Below, piece after piece: positions 8,229 to 19,570 of a DNA stretch of 64,000 bases. The notes beneath the pieces were generated by a model. The model worked only from the letters and a program-made list of their open reading frames with translations. It did not search any database and was not told the origin of the DNA. Made by a program: the position numbers and the translations under genes. Within the stretch, counting starts at the first letter, position 1. Every line of letters begins with the position of its first letter. The stretch is taken from the NCBI GenBank assembly GCA_020636375.1, contig JACJXZ010000023.1, forward strand, positions 56,524 to 120,523, read 5' to 3'. Source of the stretch: Lewinellaceae bacterium. GTDB lineage: Bacteria; Bacteroidota; Bacteroidia; Chitinophagales; Saprospiraceae.

Positions 8229-9959
8229 ATGAAATATCTTCTGTACTTCCTGTTTTTGCTCTGGCCCCTTTTGCCGGCTGCCGGACAGCCGGCACTGCCG
8301 GAAAGCGGCTGCCACCCCGGAGGCAAGGTGGATACAAAGGCCGCCCTGGCCCCCGGTTGCTCCACGGCGCCGCCGCCGCCGGTGCGCACTATGGCCGAAT
8401 GGGAAGAAATCCAGGCGGTAGTCATTACCTGGAGGCGGGATTTTGCCAACCTCCTGACGGAGATCGTCCGCCACAGCCATAATGAATGTACCGTACTGAT
8501 CATTGCGTTCAACGAGGAAGAGGTCGCCCAGCGCCTGCTCTTCGAAGGCATACCCCTGGACAACGTGGAATTCATCCACGCCGACTTCGACAACTTCTGG
8601 ATTCGGGACTACGGCCCCTGGACGGTTTACCGCAACGACGTGGACAGCCTGATGCTCGTCGACTGGATCTACGACGACACTACCCGCCGGCGGGACGATA
8701 CGCTTCCCCGCCCCATCGCCGCCCACTTCGGCCTGCCGCTCTACTCGGCTACCGAGCCGCCCTGCGACTGGGTGCATGCCGGCGGCAACAACCTTCAGGA
8801 CGGCATGGGTTCGCTGTTCTCTTCCGAGCTGGTGCTGGAGACCAACCCCGGCAAGACGATGGCGGAGATCGAGGCCATCGCCCGGGCCTACCTGGGCGTC
8901 GCGCCCGGCCGCTACTTCACCATGCCCATGCTGCCCTACGATTCGATCCACCACCTCGACATGCACATGCGATTCCTGGATGAAGAAACCATCCTCGTAG
9001 GCCAGTATCCGGAGGGGGTGGCCGACGGCCCCCAGGTCGAGGAAAATGTGGCCTTCCTCCGGCAGCTGCCCACCGCTTTTGGCAACCCCTACCGCATCAT
9101 CCGCATCCCCATGCCGCCCGATGCCTGGGGGCGGTATCCCGACGAAGGCGGCTTCTACCGGACCTATACCAACAGCATTTTCATCAACAAAACTATCCTG
9201 GTGCCCATTTACGAAGAGCGGTACGACACCACCGCCCTGCGCATCTACCGCGAACAGCTGCCCGGCTACAACATCGCCGGCATCGACTGCGACAACATCG
9301 TCGACGAGTACGGCGCCATCCACTGCATCACCAAGCTGGTGGGAGTGCCCGGGCCGTTGCGCATCGCCCACGCCCGCCTGCGGGATACCGAAAACACCGA
9401 AGAGCCTTATCGTGTGGAAGCCATCATCCAGCACCGCAGCGGCATCGGCGGGGCCACCCTATTCTACCGGGCCGGGCCGGACGCGCCCTACACGGCCGTG
9501 CCCATGTCCCTCGAAGACGAAGCTGCCTCCCGCTGGGCGGCGGCCATTCCTCCTCAGCCTGCACATACCGAAGTGCAGTATTACATCCACGCCGCCGCCC
9601 AATCCGGCAAGGAACAGGTGCGGCCGATGGTGGCGCCGGAGGGCTATTTCCGCTTCCGGGTGCTGGATGCCCTGGATGCGACGGAAAACCCTGCGCCAGG
9701 GCAAGGCTTGTCTTTGCACGTCTACCCCAACCCGGCCGGGCGCGTGGCACACCTGCGCTTCAGGGCAGGACAAGCGCAGGAGGTGCGGCTCCAACTCGCC
9801 AACCAGCAGGGGCAGGTGGTGTGGTCGGCCCGGGAATGGCTGCCGGCAGGGGAAAAAGAGCTGGCGGTGCCGGTGGGTGAGCTGGCGAATGGGGCCTACC
9901 ATTTGTCGGTTGTTCATGATGGGGGGCGGATAGGCCGGGTGGTGGTTGTGGGGAAGTGA
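8229..9959 (+). CDS. Secreted agmatine deiminase-like protein with T9SS domain
   Basis: 576 residues: signal peptide 1-19, then a PAD_porph / agmatine deiminase (guanidino-group-modifying) domain, then a type IX secretion sorting domain (from about 498, VYPNPAGRVAHLRF) ending in a basic tail. Family landmarks are FWIRDYGPW (123-131), HAGGNNLQDG, HLDMHMRF and the GAIHCITK motif holding the expected nucleophile Cys366. The family hydrolyses guanidino groups of agmatine or peptidyl-arginine to a ureido group plus ammonia. Export through T9SS suggests an external substrate, as with the Porphyromonas peptidyl-arginine deiminase. Which substrate is used cannot be read from sequence. Confidence 0.85.
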   Translation: MKYLLYFLFLLWPLLPAAGQPALPESGCHPGGKVDTKAALAPGCSTAPPPPVRTMAEWEEIQAVVITWRRDFANLLTEIVRHSHNECTVLIIAFNEEEVAQRLLFEGIPLDNVEFIHADFDNFWIRDYGPWTVYRNDVDSLMLVDWIYDDTTRRRDDTLPRPIAAHFGLPLYSATEPPCDWVHAGGNNLQDGMGSLFSSELVLETNPGKTMAEIEAIARAYLGVAPGRYFTMPMLPYDSIHHLDMHMRFLDEETILVGQYPEGVADGPQVEENVAFLRQLPTAFGNPYRIIRIPMPPDAWGRYPDEGGFYRTYTNSIFINKTILVPIYEERYDTTALRIYREQLPGYNIAGIDCDNIVDEYGAIHCITKLVGVPGPLRIAHARLRDTENTEEPYRVEAIIQHRSGIGGATLFYRAGPDAPYTAVPMSLEDEAASRWAAAIPPQPAHTEVQYYIHAAAQSGKEQVRPMVAPEGYFRFRVLDALDATENPAPGQGLSLHVYPNPAGRVAHLRFRAGQAQEVRLQLANQQGQVVWSAREWLPAGEKELAVPVGELANGAYHLSVVHDGGRIGRVVVVGK

Positions 9960-10025
9960 GCGGCCATGCAGGAAGAATACGGACAATATATAGCATCTCT
10001 TAATCGCAATAATCCCTGGAAGCGA

Positions 10026-13000
10026 ATGAAACATCTCGCCGCGTTCCTCCTCCTGTGCCTGTGCCTGCTGCCCCTCAGCCACGCCCAGCTCCCTTCGCAG
10101 AACTACTTCCAGGGCTACCGGCAAGCCCTCCGCGGCTTCCCCTTCAGCTACCATTCGCCCCTGCCCGGCGTGAGCGGCGCCCTGATCGTGCGGGCCAACG
10201 AGAACTTCCGCCCCATCGAGTGGGAAACGGCGCCGGTACCGGAAAACTTCAAAGAAAAATTCGCCTACTTCATCTGGGCCTACGGCATGGACACCGACGT
10301 GAAACGGTACCATTTTGATTTGTATGTGAACGGCGCCAGGGCCCTCACCTTCGCCAACCCCCGGAGCAACGACGACATGGAGTGGAGCGTGGACGGACAA
10401 GACGGCGCCCGCCTCTCCTTCTACGGCACACTGGTCGACAAATACCGCGACCAGATGGGCTTTGCCGTGCTGAGGCTGCCCGCCGCCACCCTGCCCCCCG
10501 GCCAGCCGGTGCGCCTGAAAGTGGACGGGGAGGACGCCGGCAGCGACATCTGGTACATGACTTTCAAAGCCGGTATTTCCGAACAGGTGGTGGCCGAACA
10601 GGAGAACGTGGTACTGAAGGCGGGCGGCCAGCCGTACTACCTCGCAAGGGTGAGCATCACCCACCTGGGAGAAAAGTCGGCCTGCGAAGTGCAGGCGGGC
10701 GAGGCCAGGGTGAACACCACTCTCCAGCCCGGGCACAACACCCTGGAAATAAAGCTCCCGGCAGTGGAGGCGCCTACAGCGTATACCGCCAGGGTAAAGA
10801 TCGAAGGGCGGCCGGTAATCGAGGCGCCCTTCACCCTGTCGCCCGTCAAAGCGTGGACCGTCTACCTCGTGCAGCACACCCATACCGACATCGGCTACAC
10901 CCGCCCGCAGACGGAAATCCTGCCCGAACACCTGCGCTACCTCGACTACGCCCTCGACTACTGCGACCAGACCGATGGCTATCCCGATGACGCCCGATTC
11001 CGGTGGACCTGCGAGGCCTCCTGGGCCGTGCGCGAGTACCTCAAAAGCCGCCCGCAGGAGCAGGTTGACAGGCTGCTGAAGCGCATTGCCGAAGGGCGGA
11101 TCGAGGTGACCGGCATGCTCTTCAACTTTTCCGAGGTGGCCGACGAGGCCGGCCTGGCCGCTCAGGCCCGGACGGTTCGGGCGTTCCGGGATATCGGCAT
11201 CCCCGTCACTGCCGCCATGCAGAACGACGTCAACGGCATCGGCTGGTGCCTGGCGGAGTACTTCCACGGCACAGGGGTGAAGTACCTGGTGATGGGCCAG
11301 CACGGCCACCGCGCCCGCATCCCCTTTGGCAAGCCGACGGCCTTCTGGTGGGAGTCGCCCTCCGGCAAGCGGATGCTGGCCTACCGCAGCGAGCACTACA
11401 TGCACGGCAACACGCTGGGGCTGATCTCCGGAGACCTGCCCGCCTTCCGGGAAAACCTCTCCAAATACCTGCAGAGCCTGGAAGACAAGAGCTACCCCTT
11501 CCCGCACACCGCCTTCCAGTTTTCCGGATACATCACCGACAATTCGCCGCCCTCCACCACCGCCTGCGAGCTGGTGAAGGCGTGGAACGAAAAATACGAA
11601 TGGCCACGGTTGCGGCTGGCCACTGCCAGCGAGTTCATGCAGTACATCGAAGAAAACCACGCCGGCGAACTGCCCGTCCGGCAGGCAGCCTGGCCCGACT
11701 GGTGGGCGGACGGCTTCGGCTCGGCCATGCTGGAAACCAGGGCCGCCCGCTCCACCCAGGCCGGGATGACCGCCAATACCGGCCTGTTGGCCATGGCGCA
11801 GGCGCTGGGCGCGGAGCTGCCCGCCGAACTCAACCATGAGATCAGCAGAATTCAGGACGCCCTCCTGTTCTACGACGAGCACACCCTGGGCGCCGCCGAA
11901 AGCATCAGCGACCCGCTGGCGGAGAATACCGTTGTGCAGTGGAATCAGAAAGCCGCCTACGCCTGGGATGCCGTCAAGCAATCGCGCCTCTTCCGGGAGC
12001 GGGCCATGGGCTTCCTCCAGCCCTTTGTCGAACGCCAGGATGTACCGTCCATCGCCGTTTTCAATACCCTAAACTGGGAGCGCTCCGGCCTGGTGGCAGC
12101 CTTCATCGACCACGAGATCCTGCCCAACAACAAGCAGTTCCGCATCGTGGACGGCCAGGGCAACGAGGCTCCCGCCCAGATGCTCAGCAGCCGCAGCGAC
12201 GGCACCTACTGGGGCATCTGGGTGGAGGGCGTACCCGCCCTGGGCTATAAGTCCTACCGCATAGAGGTGAGCGGTAAAGACAGGGCGGCCCCCGGCGCCG
12301 CGCCCGGCGGACCGGTGTTCGAAAATGCTTTCTACCGTCTGCGGATCGGCCCTGAAAAAGGCGGGATCACCAGCCTGTACGACAAGGAACTGAACCGGGA
12401 GCTGCTCGCCACCGGCGACACCGTGCTGATGGGGCAGTTCATCTACGAGGAGCTGGACAACCGCCATCAGATGGAGCGTTTCACCTACAACAAGATGGAC
12501 ACCGTCTACGTGCCCCTGGAAGGCAAGCGGCACTACCTGCGCGGCCTGCGGATCGCCGGCGCCGAAGAAGGGCCCATCTGGAGTAGCCTCTTCCTGGAGG
12601 GCAGCATCCCCGGCGCCGACCCGCGCGGCCTGAGCCTGGAGGTCCGGCTGTACCACCCTGAAAAGCGGCTGGAGCTGTACTACGGCATGCACAAGCTGGC
12701 CGTCACCTCCCCGGAGGCCGTGTACGTGGCCTTCCCCTTCGGCCTGGAAGGCGGCAGGCTTGGCTTCGAGGCACAGGGCGGCATTGTCTATCCGGGCGAG
12801 AACCAACTGGAAGGCACCGCTTCCGACTGGAACACCATTCAGAACTTTGCCTTTGCCAGGAATGAAAACGCCCAGGTGGTATTCGGCAGCAACGACGTGC
12901 CCCTGGTGCAGTTCGGCGCCATCAACACCGGCCGGTTCTACTACCGGCACCGGCCCGAAACCACCCATCTCTACTCCTGGGTGCTGAACAACTACTGGAC

Positions 13001-13421
13001 CACCAACTTCCGGGCCAGCCAGGAAGGGGAGTTGAAGTGGAGCTACTATCTGGCCTCTTCCGATGACACCTCCCGCACTTTTGCCACCCGCTTCGGCTGG
13101 GGTTCGCGCGTTCCGCTGCTCACCCGGGTGTTCCCGGCGGGGGAAGAGGAAGCCGCTGCTTCGGGCCGCAGCTGGATGGAAGTATCGGCGCCCAATGTGC
13201 TGCTGGTGGCCGCCTGCCCGGCGGAAGGAGGCAAGGGCGTCCTGCTGCAGTTCCGGGAGACGGAAGGCAAGGAAGCGGCGCTAAAAGTGGAGGAATTGTT
13301 AAAAAGCAATATATTTAGAGCTGTCTCAGAGGTAAATTTGTTTGGGGAGGAGATACAGCAGCTGAATAAAGAGCTGAAGATCGGGGCGTTGGAGACGCGG
13401 TTCGTGTGGTTGAAAGAGTAA
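10026..13421 (+). CDS. GH38-like alpha-mannosidase family protein
   Basis: 1131 residues from the ATG at 10026, which starts a clean signal peptide (MKHLAAFLLLCLCLLPLSHA); an upstream ATG at 9966 would add 20 residues before it. An N-terminal beta-sandwich region is followed by the GH38 catalytic core: HTHTDIGYTR (about 283) holds the zinc-site His/Asp, and MQNDVNG (about 398-404) the nucleophile Asp. Long C-terminal beta domains follow. It should act in the periplasm or outside on mannosyl glycans. The stop lies about 30 bp before the indel-rich block begins. Confidence 0.85.
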   Translation: MKHLAAFLLLCLCLLPLSHAQLPSQNYFQGYRQALRGFPFSYHSPLPGVSGALIVRANENFRPIEWETAPVPENFKEKFAYFIWAYGMDTDVKRYHFDLYVNGARALTFANPRSNDDMEWSVDGQDGARLSFYGTLVDKYRDQMGFAVLRLPAATLPPGQPVRLKVDGEDAGSDIWYMTFKAGISEQVVAEQENVVLKAGGQPYYLARVSITHLGEKSACEVQAGEARVNTTLQPGHNTLEIKLPAVEAPTAYTARVKIEGRPVIEAPFTLSPVKAWTVYLVQHTHTDIGYTRPQTEILPEHLRYLDYALDYCDQTDGYPDDARFRWTCEASWAVREYLKSRPQEQVDRLLKRIAEGRIEVTGMLFNFSEVADEAGLAAQARTVRAFRDIGIPVTAAMQNDVNGIGWCLAEYFHGTGVKYLVMGQHGHRARIPFGKPTAFWWESPSGKRMLAYRSEHYMHGNTLGLISGDLPAFRENLSKYLQSLEDKSYPFPHTAFQFSGYITDNSPPSTTACELVKAWNEKYEWPRLRLATASEFMQYIEENHAGELPVRQAAWPDWWADGFGSAMLETRAARSTQAGMTANTGLLAMAQALGAELPAELNHEISRIQDALLFYDEHTLGAAESISDPLAENTVVQWNQKAAYAWDAVKQSRLFRERAMGFLQPFVERQDVPSIAVFNTLNWERSGLVAAFIDHEILPNNKQFRIVDGQGNEAPAQMLSSRSDGTYWGIWVEGVPALGYKSYRIEVSGKDRAAPGAAPGGPVFENAFYRLRIGPEKGGITSLYDKELNRELLATGDTVLMGQFIYEELDNRHQMERFTYNKMDTVYVPLEGKRHYLRGLRIAGAEEGPIWSSLFLEGSIPGADPRGLSLEVRLYHPEKRLELYYGMHKLAVTSPEAVYVAFPFGLEGGRLGFEAQGGIVYPGENQLEGTASDWNTIQNFAFARNENAQVVFGSNDVPLVQFGAINTGRFYYRHRPETTHLYSWVLNNYWTTNFRASQEGELKWSYYLASSDDTSRTFATRFGWGSRVPLLTRVFPAGEEEAAASGRSWMEVSAPNVLLVAACPAEGGKGVLLQFRETEGKEAALKVEELLKSNIFRAVSEVNLFGEEIQQLNKELKIGALETRFVWLKE

Positions 13422-13449
13422 GAAAACGATGTAGCGTAAATAAAATATC

Positions 13450-14298
13450 ATGGGAAATTATTTAGAGTATGGCGCTATCGGTACCTTTGCCTGGCGCTGT
13501 TTATACTTTCTTACCGCAGCCTTTCCAAAGAGCAGGAAAAAGATGCTCCCAACGAATCCATATTGAAAACGATAAAATTATATATGGTACTCTCTCTTGT
13601 GTTGGCGGTATTTTTGGAGTTAAAGAATTTATGGATAAGGATGGCGGGGCGGCAGCTGAGATAACGCTTGAATCCGCTTTAGTATTCCTGAAAAAAAACA
13701 AGGACGAAACATATACGATCAACAGCAATCCCGGTGATGAGGAAATCCTTGACGTTGTCGCCATATACAAAACCAGTGACAGCGTTCCGGAAAACTCAAC
13801 AATTTACCAATTGAGCACAACCATGAATAAAGACTTATCCGCAAGGAAGGATATAGACAATCATTGGAATATCGGGATACAAAAAAGCGACATTTAGGTA
13901 TGTAGACCTGAAATTCAGTAAAGGCTATATCAAACGGAATGAAAGCGATAGCACAGCCTGGTTTAATGTTGAACAGCCCTATAAGATTATCGGGCTTAAC
14001 CTATGGTTCAAAATTGATTCGATCAGGTACCGTGAACCTAACCGATATGAGTACTTCGTTACCTTTGGAGAAGGCGAGGACAAATCCAAAATTAAATATT
14101 TTCCCCGGCAACACAATTTTTATAAATCCAATAACGGCATTATCCCTTTGAAACGGAATTCATCCCCTTTTGAATGATGGATGGGAAAGGGATTATTACA
14201 TCCAGTTTGGAGCAAAGTACCAGCCAAATACTGACGAACCTAAATACCGATTCGTCGAATTTCTTAATGTATTGGCGATTGGGGTAAAACCTGAATAA
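13450..14298 (+). pseudogene. Frameshifted membrane-anchored hypothetical protein
   Basis: The ATG at 13450 starts MGNYLEYGAIG. Reading GGTACC at 13480 as GGCC continues into a hydrophobic helix (GLCLALFILSY) and then a second one (KLYMVLSLVLAVF). After a break near 13612 a soluble part follows (VKEFMDKDGGAAAEITLESA), another break near 13893, then FRYVDLKFSKGYIKRNESD, and a final break near 14160 before a tail ending VLAIGVKPE and the stop at 14296. I recognise no family. The pieces fit one protein of roughly 280 residues with two N-terminal membrane helices. It heads the indel-rich block. Confidence 0.5.
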
Positions 14299-14323
14299 AC
14301 CCACTAAAAAACACGACATAAAA

Positions 14324-15318
14324 ATGAAAGCCATCGAACGCTCCCAATTTACCCGCCCGAAGTCCTTCAGCTCAAAGAGGTGGACAAGCCCGTTCCGAAG
14401 GACAAGGAAGTACTCATCCGCGTCCATGCCACGACTGTCAACTACGGCGACCTCCTGGTACAACTTCAGGTAATCACCCCCGCCAATTCAATATGCCGGG
14501 GCTCTTCTGGTTTTTGCGAAGCTGTACTTCGGTTTCAATAAGCCCAACGTTACCCGGCTGGGCAGCGAGTTTTCCGGAGTGGTCGAATCCGTCGGCAAGG
14601 ATGTCCGGCACTTCAAGCCGGGGAAGCCGTTTTCGGCTATCTCCGGCATAGTATGGGCGCTTATGCCGAGTACGTGTGCGTGCCGGAAAGCGGCGTGCTG
14701 GTACGAAACCTACCAATATGTCCCACGAAGAAGCCGCCGCCAGCGTCTACGGGAACATCATGGTACCTGTATTTACTTCGGGAAGCAGGCATCCATAAGG
14801 GGCAGAAAGTGCTGATCAACGGAGCGTCGGGGAGCATCGGCTCGGCGGCGGTGCAGGTACCAGGCACTTCGGGGCGGAAGTCACCGCCGTATGCGGCGGC
14901 CGGCGGGGCTGGACTATGTAAAAGTACTGGGCGCGGATAAGTCCATCGATTACAAAAAGAAGGATTTTACGAAGGGCGACGAAACTTATGATTTTGTGCT
15001 GGACGTGCTGGGCAGGGTGTCGTTTTCCCGCTGTAAAAGGGTTTTATCGGAAAACGGTACCGCCTGCAATACGTCAGCTTCAAAATGAAACAGCTCCCGC
15101 GAGATGCTGATAACGTCCATTGCCGGCGGAAAGAAGGTGGTGTGCAAGTTCGCCCCGGGCAGTGTGGAGGACCTGAAGGCGGTCAGGGGAGCTGATCGAT
15201 ACCGGAGAGATCAAGTTTTGTGGACAAAAAGCTTCCCGATGGAACAGGCGGTGAGGCGCATCGGTATGCGGAGGAAGAGGGAAGCAAAGTACCTGTGGTC
15301 ATCCAGATGTTCAAATAA
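14324..15318 (+). pseudogene. Frameshifted NAD(P)-dependent quinone oxidoreductase
   Basis: In pieces this encodes a medium-chain reductase: PPEVLQLKEVDKPVPKDKEV, VNYGDLLV, PGLFWF, LGSEFSGVVESVGKDVRHF, GAYAEYVCVPESGVLV, the nucleotide-binding INGASGSIGSAAVQ, then VKVLGADKSIDYKKKDF and DFVLDVLGRVSF, ending VVIQMF. Gene order and length (about 330 residues) are those of a zinc-independent NADPH:quinone reductase. At least eight frame changes are seen, including GGTACC at 14762, 14856 and 15056 and homopolymer changes near 14705, 14905, 15187, 15228 and 15235. If these are sequence errors the gene is functional. Confidence 0.75.
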
Positions 15319-15328
15319 ATAACTTTTA

Positions 15329-16019
15329 ATGAACAGGTTTTACCAACTGCCCCTCCTTGTCCAGTGGTACATTGCCCTGTCCATGTTACTGATCATGATG
15401 ATCATAATGGGTGTATGGTTGACAAGAGCCTCTGAGTATCCGATTGAATATTTTCTCGCAGTATTCTTCGTACCGGTTTTTCAGTTTTTGGCAACGCCCT
15501 TTTTTCCGGCTTGTGGGGTTATATACCTATCTTTCTCCCATGCTGCTGGTGTATGGTGCTAATAAAAAGAGGTACGACCTGCACAACGGCACCTCTTTCG
15601 ACTATCTGATGGTAATGAGAAATACGAAGCCGGGACCCGAGTGGCGGAATAAAATGCTGAGCTATTACCTCGAGGGGTTGATGCTGTACCATCAGCAAGA
15701 TCGAAAACGGAGAATTGCCTGAATCCGTAGAGGTTCGGGGAAGTTCTTATTTCTTTAGTAAGGAAACCGCAAAGCGGCTGGGCTTTGACGTTGTGGAAAC
15801 AGGTACCTGTCGGAGAAATTTAACCTGCTCCTCAACTATCTGGACCTGATCTGGATGTATTCTCTGTCCAGGGGTAAGCTCACCTTTCCCAACCTGCGGG
15901 CGATAAAAACGGCGACAACCACGGGAAGCGCCCTGGTACAAAATAAAGCAAAGCTGACAGCGCTGAACCAATTCTTAGGCAGAAATCGCGGAAGGAACCC
16001 CGCAGTAAGCGAAGATTAA
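15329..16019 (+). pseudogene. Frameshifted two-helix hypothetical protein
   Basis: Starts MNRFYQLPLLVQWYIALSML with two hydrophobic segments (WYIALSMLLIMMIIMGVWL and IEYFLAVFFVPVFQFL), then YGANKKRYDLHNGTSFDYLM, SVEVRGSSYFFSKETAKRLG and a tail ending NPAVSED. Frame changes lie near 15505, at GTACC 15686 (dropping one C restores LYISKIENGEL) and at GGTACC 15802 (reading GGCC restores ETGLSEKFNLLL). I do not recognise a family; it looks like a membrane protein of about 230 residues. Confidence 0.5.
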
Positions 16020-16031
16020 ATCGAGATCAGT

Positions 16032-16121
16032 ATGATCAGCGAAGCCCACTTCCGCCAACTGGAGCGCATGTACCTGCAGGCCCTAAGTGATTTTCCCAGC
16101 AGAAAAAAGCCCAATGAATAA
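16032..16121 (+). pseudogene. Short remnant resembling a PaaI-type thioesterase N-terminus
   Basis: A 29-codon reading frame, ISEAHFRQLERMYLQA followed by a divergent tail and stop. The first part resembles the start of small hotdog-fold thioesterases; the rest of that domain is absent. It overlaps the start of the acetyltransferase gene. The match is short and weak. Confidence 0.25.
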
Positions 16122-16567
16122 AATAATCAGAACTGACGCCACCCATCCGGACTTCATCGAGCTCGTCCGGCACCTTGACGCCGAACTGGCGGAACGGGAC
16201 GGGGCCGATCATTACTTTTACGCCCGGTACAATACCATCGGCGGGATAAAATACGCCCTTGTCGCCTACGAAAACGAAAGCCCTATCGGATGCGGCGCCA
16301 TAAAGGAGTGCGAGCCGGGCGCTATGGAGGTCAAGCGCATGTACACCCTGCCGGAACTGCCAGGGACAGGGCATTGCCAGCCGAATTCTGACGGAACTGG
16401 AAAACTGGGCGGCGGAGCGGTCCTGCAAGCGGTGCGTCCTGGAGACAGGGAAAAGGCAGCCGGAAGCCATCCGGCTTTACAGGAAGAACGGTTATACCCC
16501 GATACCGAACTACGGGCAGTATGTTGGGGTGGAAAATAGTGTGTGTTTTGAGAAGATATTGCTATGA
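16114..16567 (+). pseudogene. GNAT family N-acetyltransferase with one frameshift
   Basis: The ATG at 16114 starts MNKIIRTDATHPDFIELV. The GNAT pattern is clear: ALVAYENESPIGCGAIKE, AMEVKRMYTLPE, then after one break near 16362 the acetyl-CoA loop region GIASRILTELENW, the CVLETGKRQPEAIRLYRKNG block and YTPIPNYGQYVGV before a TGA at 16565. The break falls at the usual R-x-x-G-x-G/A loop (here read GQGIAS). Full length would be about 150 residues. The substrate is unknown. Confidence 0.7.
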
Positions 16568-16720
16568 ATGATATGAAAAGAGGAAAGCATACCCTCCTCC
16601 TCCTGCTCTATCTGGCGGCATTATCGCACTTTGTTCCTGAACGACTGGTTCTGGAAATACCAGCTCCACAACCGGCTGACGGATAAATTATCTGACTTTA
16701 TCTCCCAGTGCGTATCTTAG
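16564..16720 (+). pseudogene. Small hydrophobic-start remnant
   Basis: ATGA overlap with the acetyltransferase stop. MNDMKRGKHTLLLLLYLAAL looks like a signal or membrane segment. In the +1 frame the sequence continues TLFLNDWFWKYQLHNRLTDK to a stop at 16718, which reads more protein-like than the zero frame. I recognise no family; it may be a truncated membrane protein. Confidence 0.3.
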
Positions 16721-16752
16721 CACCAATTACTTAAAATAAAACACTCTGATAG

Positions 16753-19537
16753 ATGAGATACACTTTAGCTATTTTAACCACCTTTCTGATCAGCCTGAAC
16801 GCCACCGCCCAGACGATAGACCAGATGGCGGACAGCATCCTCGCCCTGATGACCCTGGAAGAAAAAGTTGGCCAGATGACGCAGGTAGAAAGAGGAGAAT
16901 TTGATAACCTCCAGGACATCGCTACCTATGGCATCGGGTCGATACTAAGCGGTGGAGGCTCCTCCCCTACCCCCAACACCGCAGGCAGCTGGGCCAGCAT
17001 GTACGACAACTTTCAAAGCATCGCCTTACAAAGCCGACTGGGCATCCCCCTCCTCTATGGCGTGGATGCCGTGCATACGTACAATAATGTGCGCGGAGCA
17101 GTCATTTTCCCCACAACATCGGAATGGGGTGCACCTGGAACCCGGCTCTGGTCAGGACGGCAAACCAGATTGTCGCCCGGGAAGTGGCGGTACCACCGGT
17201 ATCGACTGGACCTTCGCCCCCTGCATCGCCGTGCCCCGCGATGAGCGGTGGGGGGCGAACCTACGAAGGGTTCGGCGAAACGGTAGAGCTCCAAAAGATC
17301 ATGGCCGGGAATCGGTCCTTGGACTACAAGGTACGGACCTGGGTGCTTAAGCGAAACCATCCTGGTATGCGCCAAACACTTCGTCGGGGACGGCGGCACA
17401 ACCGACGGAGGGACCAGGGCAACACGGAGGTGACAGATACCGTCCTGCGCGACATCCACATGGAGGGATACCTCGATGCCATTGACGCCGGCGTAGGCAC
17501 GATCATGGTATCCTTCAACAGCTGGAATGGCGTAAAACTCCACGGGCACGATTACTTGCTGACCGATGTGCTGAAAGGCGAACTGGAGTTTGAAGGCTTC
17601 ATCATTTCCGACTGGAAAGGGGTGGACCAGGTCGATGAAAATTACCGGGCAGTATCAAAGGGGCATCAACGCCGGCATTGATATGGTCATGGTGCCCGAC
17701 CGCTATGAGGTCTTTATCAGCCATCTGATCAGCCTGGTGGAAGATGGGGAAGTAAGCGAGGACAGGATAGACGACGCAGTGAGAAGGATCCTGAAGCAGA
17801 AGTTGCTGCTGAACCTGTTCGGGGAACCCTTTGCCGATCCCTCACTGGTAGCTTCCGTTGGCTCGCAGCCGCACCGGGATGTCGCCCGGCAGGTACCGTC
17901 CGGGAATCCATGGTCCTGTTGAATGCCAAAAACGATGTGCTGCCCCTTCAGAAGGATGACCAAACCATCCTGGTGGCAGGGACGCTGGCTGCCGACCTGG
18001 GCGCCCAATGCGGCGGGTGGACGATCACCTGGCAGGGGGCGCCACCGGCAACATCACTCCCGGTACGAATATCCTTGCCGGCATTGAAAATGCGGTTGGC
18101 GATAGTGAGGTCATCTATTCCCCAATGGCAGTTACAGCAGTACCGGTGGATGTGGTGTTGTCGTGGTCGGCGAAAAAAGTACTTTATGCCGAAGGAGAGG
18201 GCGACAGGACGACCCTGAATCTGGAGGAAGCAGATATCAACCTGATGAAGCGCCTCAAGGAAGCTGGCATCCCCACCGTTGCCGTGCTGATCTCGGGCCG
18301 TACTGATGATCCTGGGCGAAATGCTGCCCTATACCGACGCCATGATCGCCGCCTGGTACCCGGGAACGGAAGGCGGGGGCATCGCCGAGGTGCTTTTTGG
18401 CGACTATCAGCCTTCCGGTACCAACTGACGCATTCCTGGTACGGGAGATGGCGCGCAAATCCCCATCAATGTCGGAGGATGACGATTATTCTCCCTTGTT
18501 TGCCTACCGGCATGGTTTGCAGGATTTTCCCGCCGAAAATGCTGCTGAGAAACTCTTGCCCTATGCTGCTACTACCAGCCGGGACGGCGCCACCATCTGC
18601 TGGCGCTCTCCGATCACATCACACAGTATGGATGCCGCCAACAGCGATTTTGAGATCAGGATCGACGGCGTACCAGCCCCGGTATCATCAACTCCATCCG
18701 CACCGCCGATTTTGACGAGAGCATCCTCCTTTTGTCGCTGAACACCCCGATCCAGCCGCAGGAGGCGGTAACCCTGTCGTATTCCGGAGGAAATATCGCA
18801 TCCTCAAATTTGACGCTGGACAACCTGGACGACTTTTATGTATACAATACAGTGAGCGGCGGGGGTATGGTATGCGCATCATCCCCGGAAGAATTGAAGC
18901 CGAAGATTTCTTCGAGATGAACGGCATACAGACCGAACCCTGTTCGGATGTGGGCGGGCACCTGAATGTAGGCTACATAGAAGGCGGCGACTGGATGAAG
19001 TACCGGGTGCAGATTACGCAGTCGGGCGTATACGAAATGACGAGCCGGATATCCGGTTTTGCCGGAGGCACCTTACTGCTCAGGTTTGACGATGCGCTGC
19101 AAACAGAAGTCAACTACACTTCCACCAACGGATGGCAAAACTGGCGCGACTTCACCACATCGGCCTATCTGGAAGCAGGGTTGTACACCATGGAGGCGCG
19201 GGCGCAGTCCGATGCTTTTAACATCAACTATTTTGATTTTTCATTGGTTAGCACCAGTGTTCAAAACCCGCATTCCGGCATTCAGGCCATCAAAGCCTTT
19301 CCCAACCCGATGGGCGATAGGTTAGTGCTTGAGTTTTCAAATACCCATAGCCGCAATGCCAGCGTCAAACTCATTGACCCTTCCGGAAAACGGGTGCAGG
19401 AACTGTACCGCGGAAGCTTGAATAACGGGAGGAACGCGTTTACTTTCCCCGTTGATCCTGGTTTGCCGGCGGGGGTGTACTTCATTGAGATCCAGGACGA
19501 GGCCAGGCGGTATTTTAAAAAGGTGATCAAAGAGTGA
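16753..19537 (+). pseudogene. Frameshifted GH3 beta-glucosidase with CBM6 and T9SS tail
   Basis: Signal peptide (MRYTLAILTTFLISLNATA), then the GH3 N-terminal domain (MADSILALMTLEEKVGQM, GIPLLYGVDAVHTYNNV, TGIDWTFAPCIAVPRDERWG, CAKHFVGDGGTT), including the segment around the nucleophile (FIISDWKGVDQV, Asp of SDW). A GH3 C-terminal domain (LKEAGIPTVAVLISGR, AAWYPGTEGGGIAEVLFGDY), a CBM6-like module (RIEAEDFFEMNG, GYIEGGDWMKYRVQI) and a T9SS sorting domain (AFPNPMGDRLVLEF) follow. It would cleave beta-glucosides outside the cell. About a dozen frame changes are present, with GTAC-type breaks at 17189, 17892, 18139, 18179, 18300, 18417, 18438 and 18669. Restoring them gives an almost complete, conserved enzyme. 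Confidence 0.8.
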
Positions 19538-19570
19538 GTAGTATTATCTTTGGAGCCTCAATCCCTGGAA

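Noticed and set aside
14026..14031. GGTACC at 14026 (also 18354 and 21091) as further breaks
   Set aside because: The protein reads through these in the same frame (SIRYREP, AAWYPG, LTPVPKQY), so they are genuine sequence.
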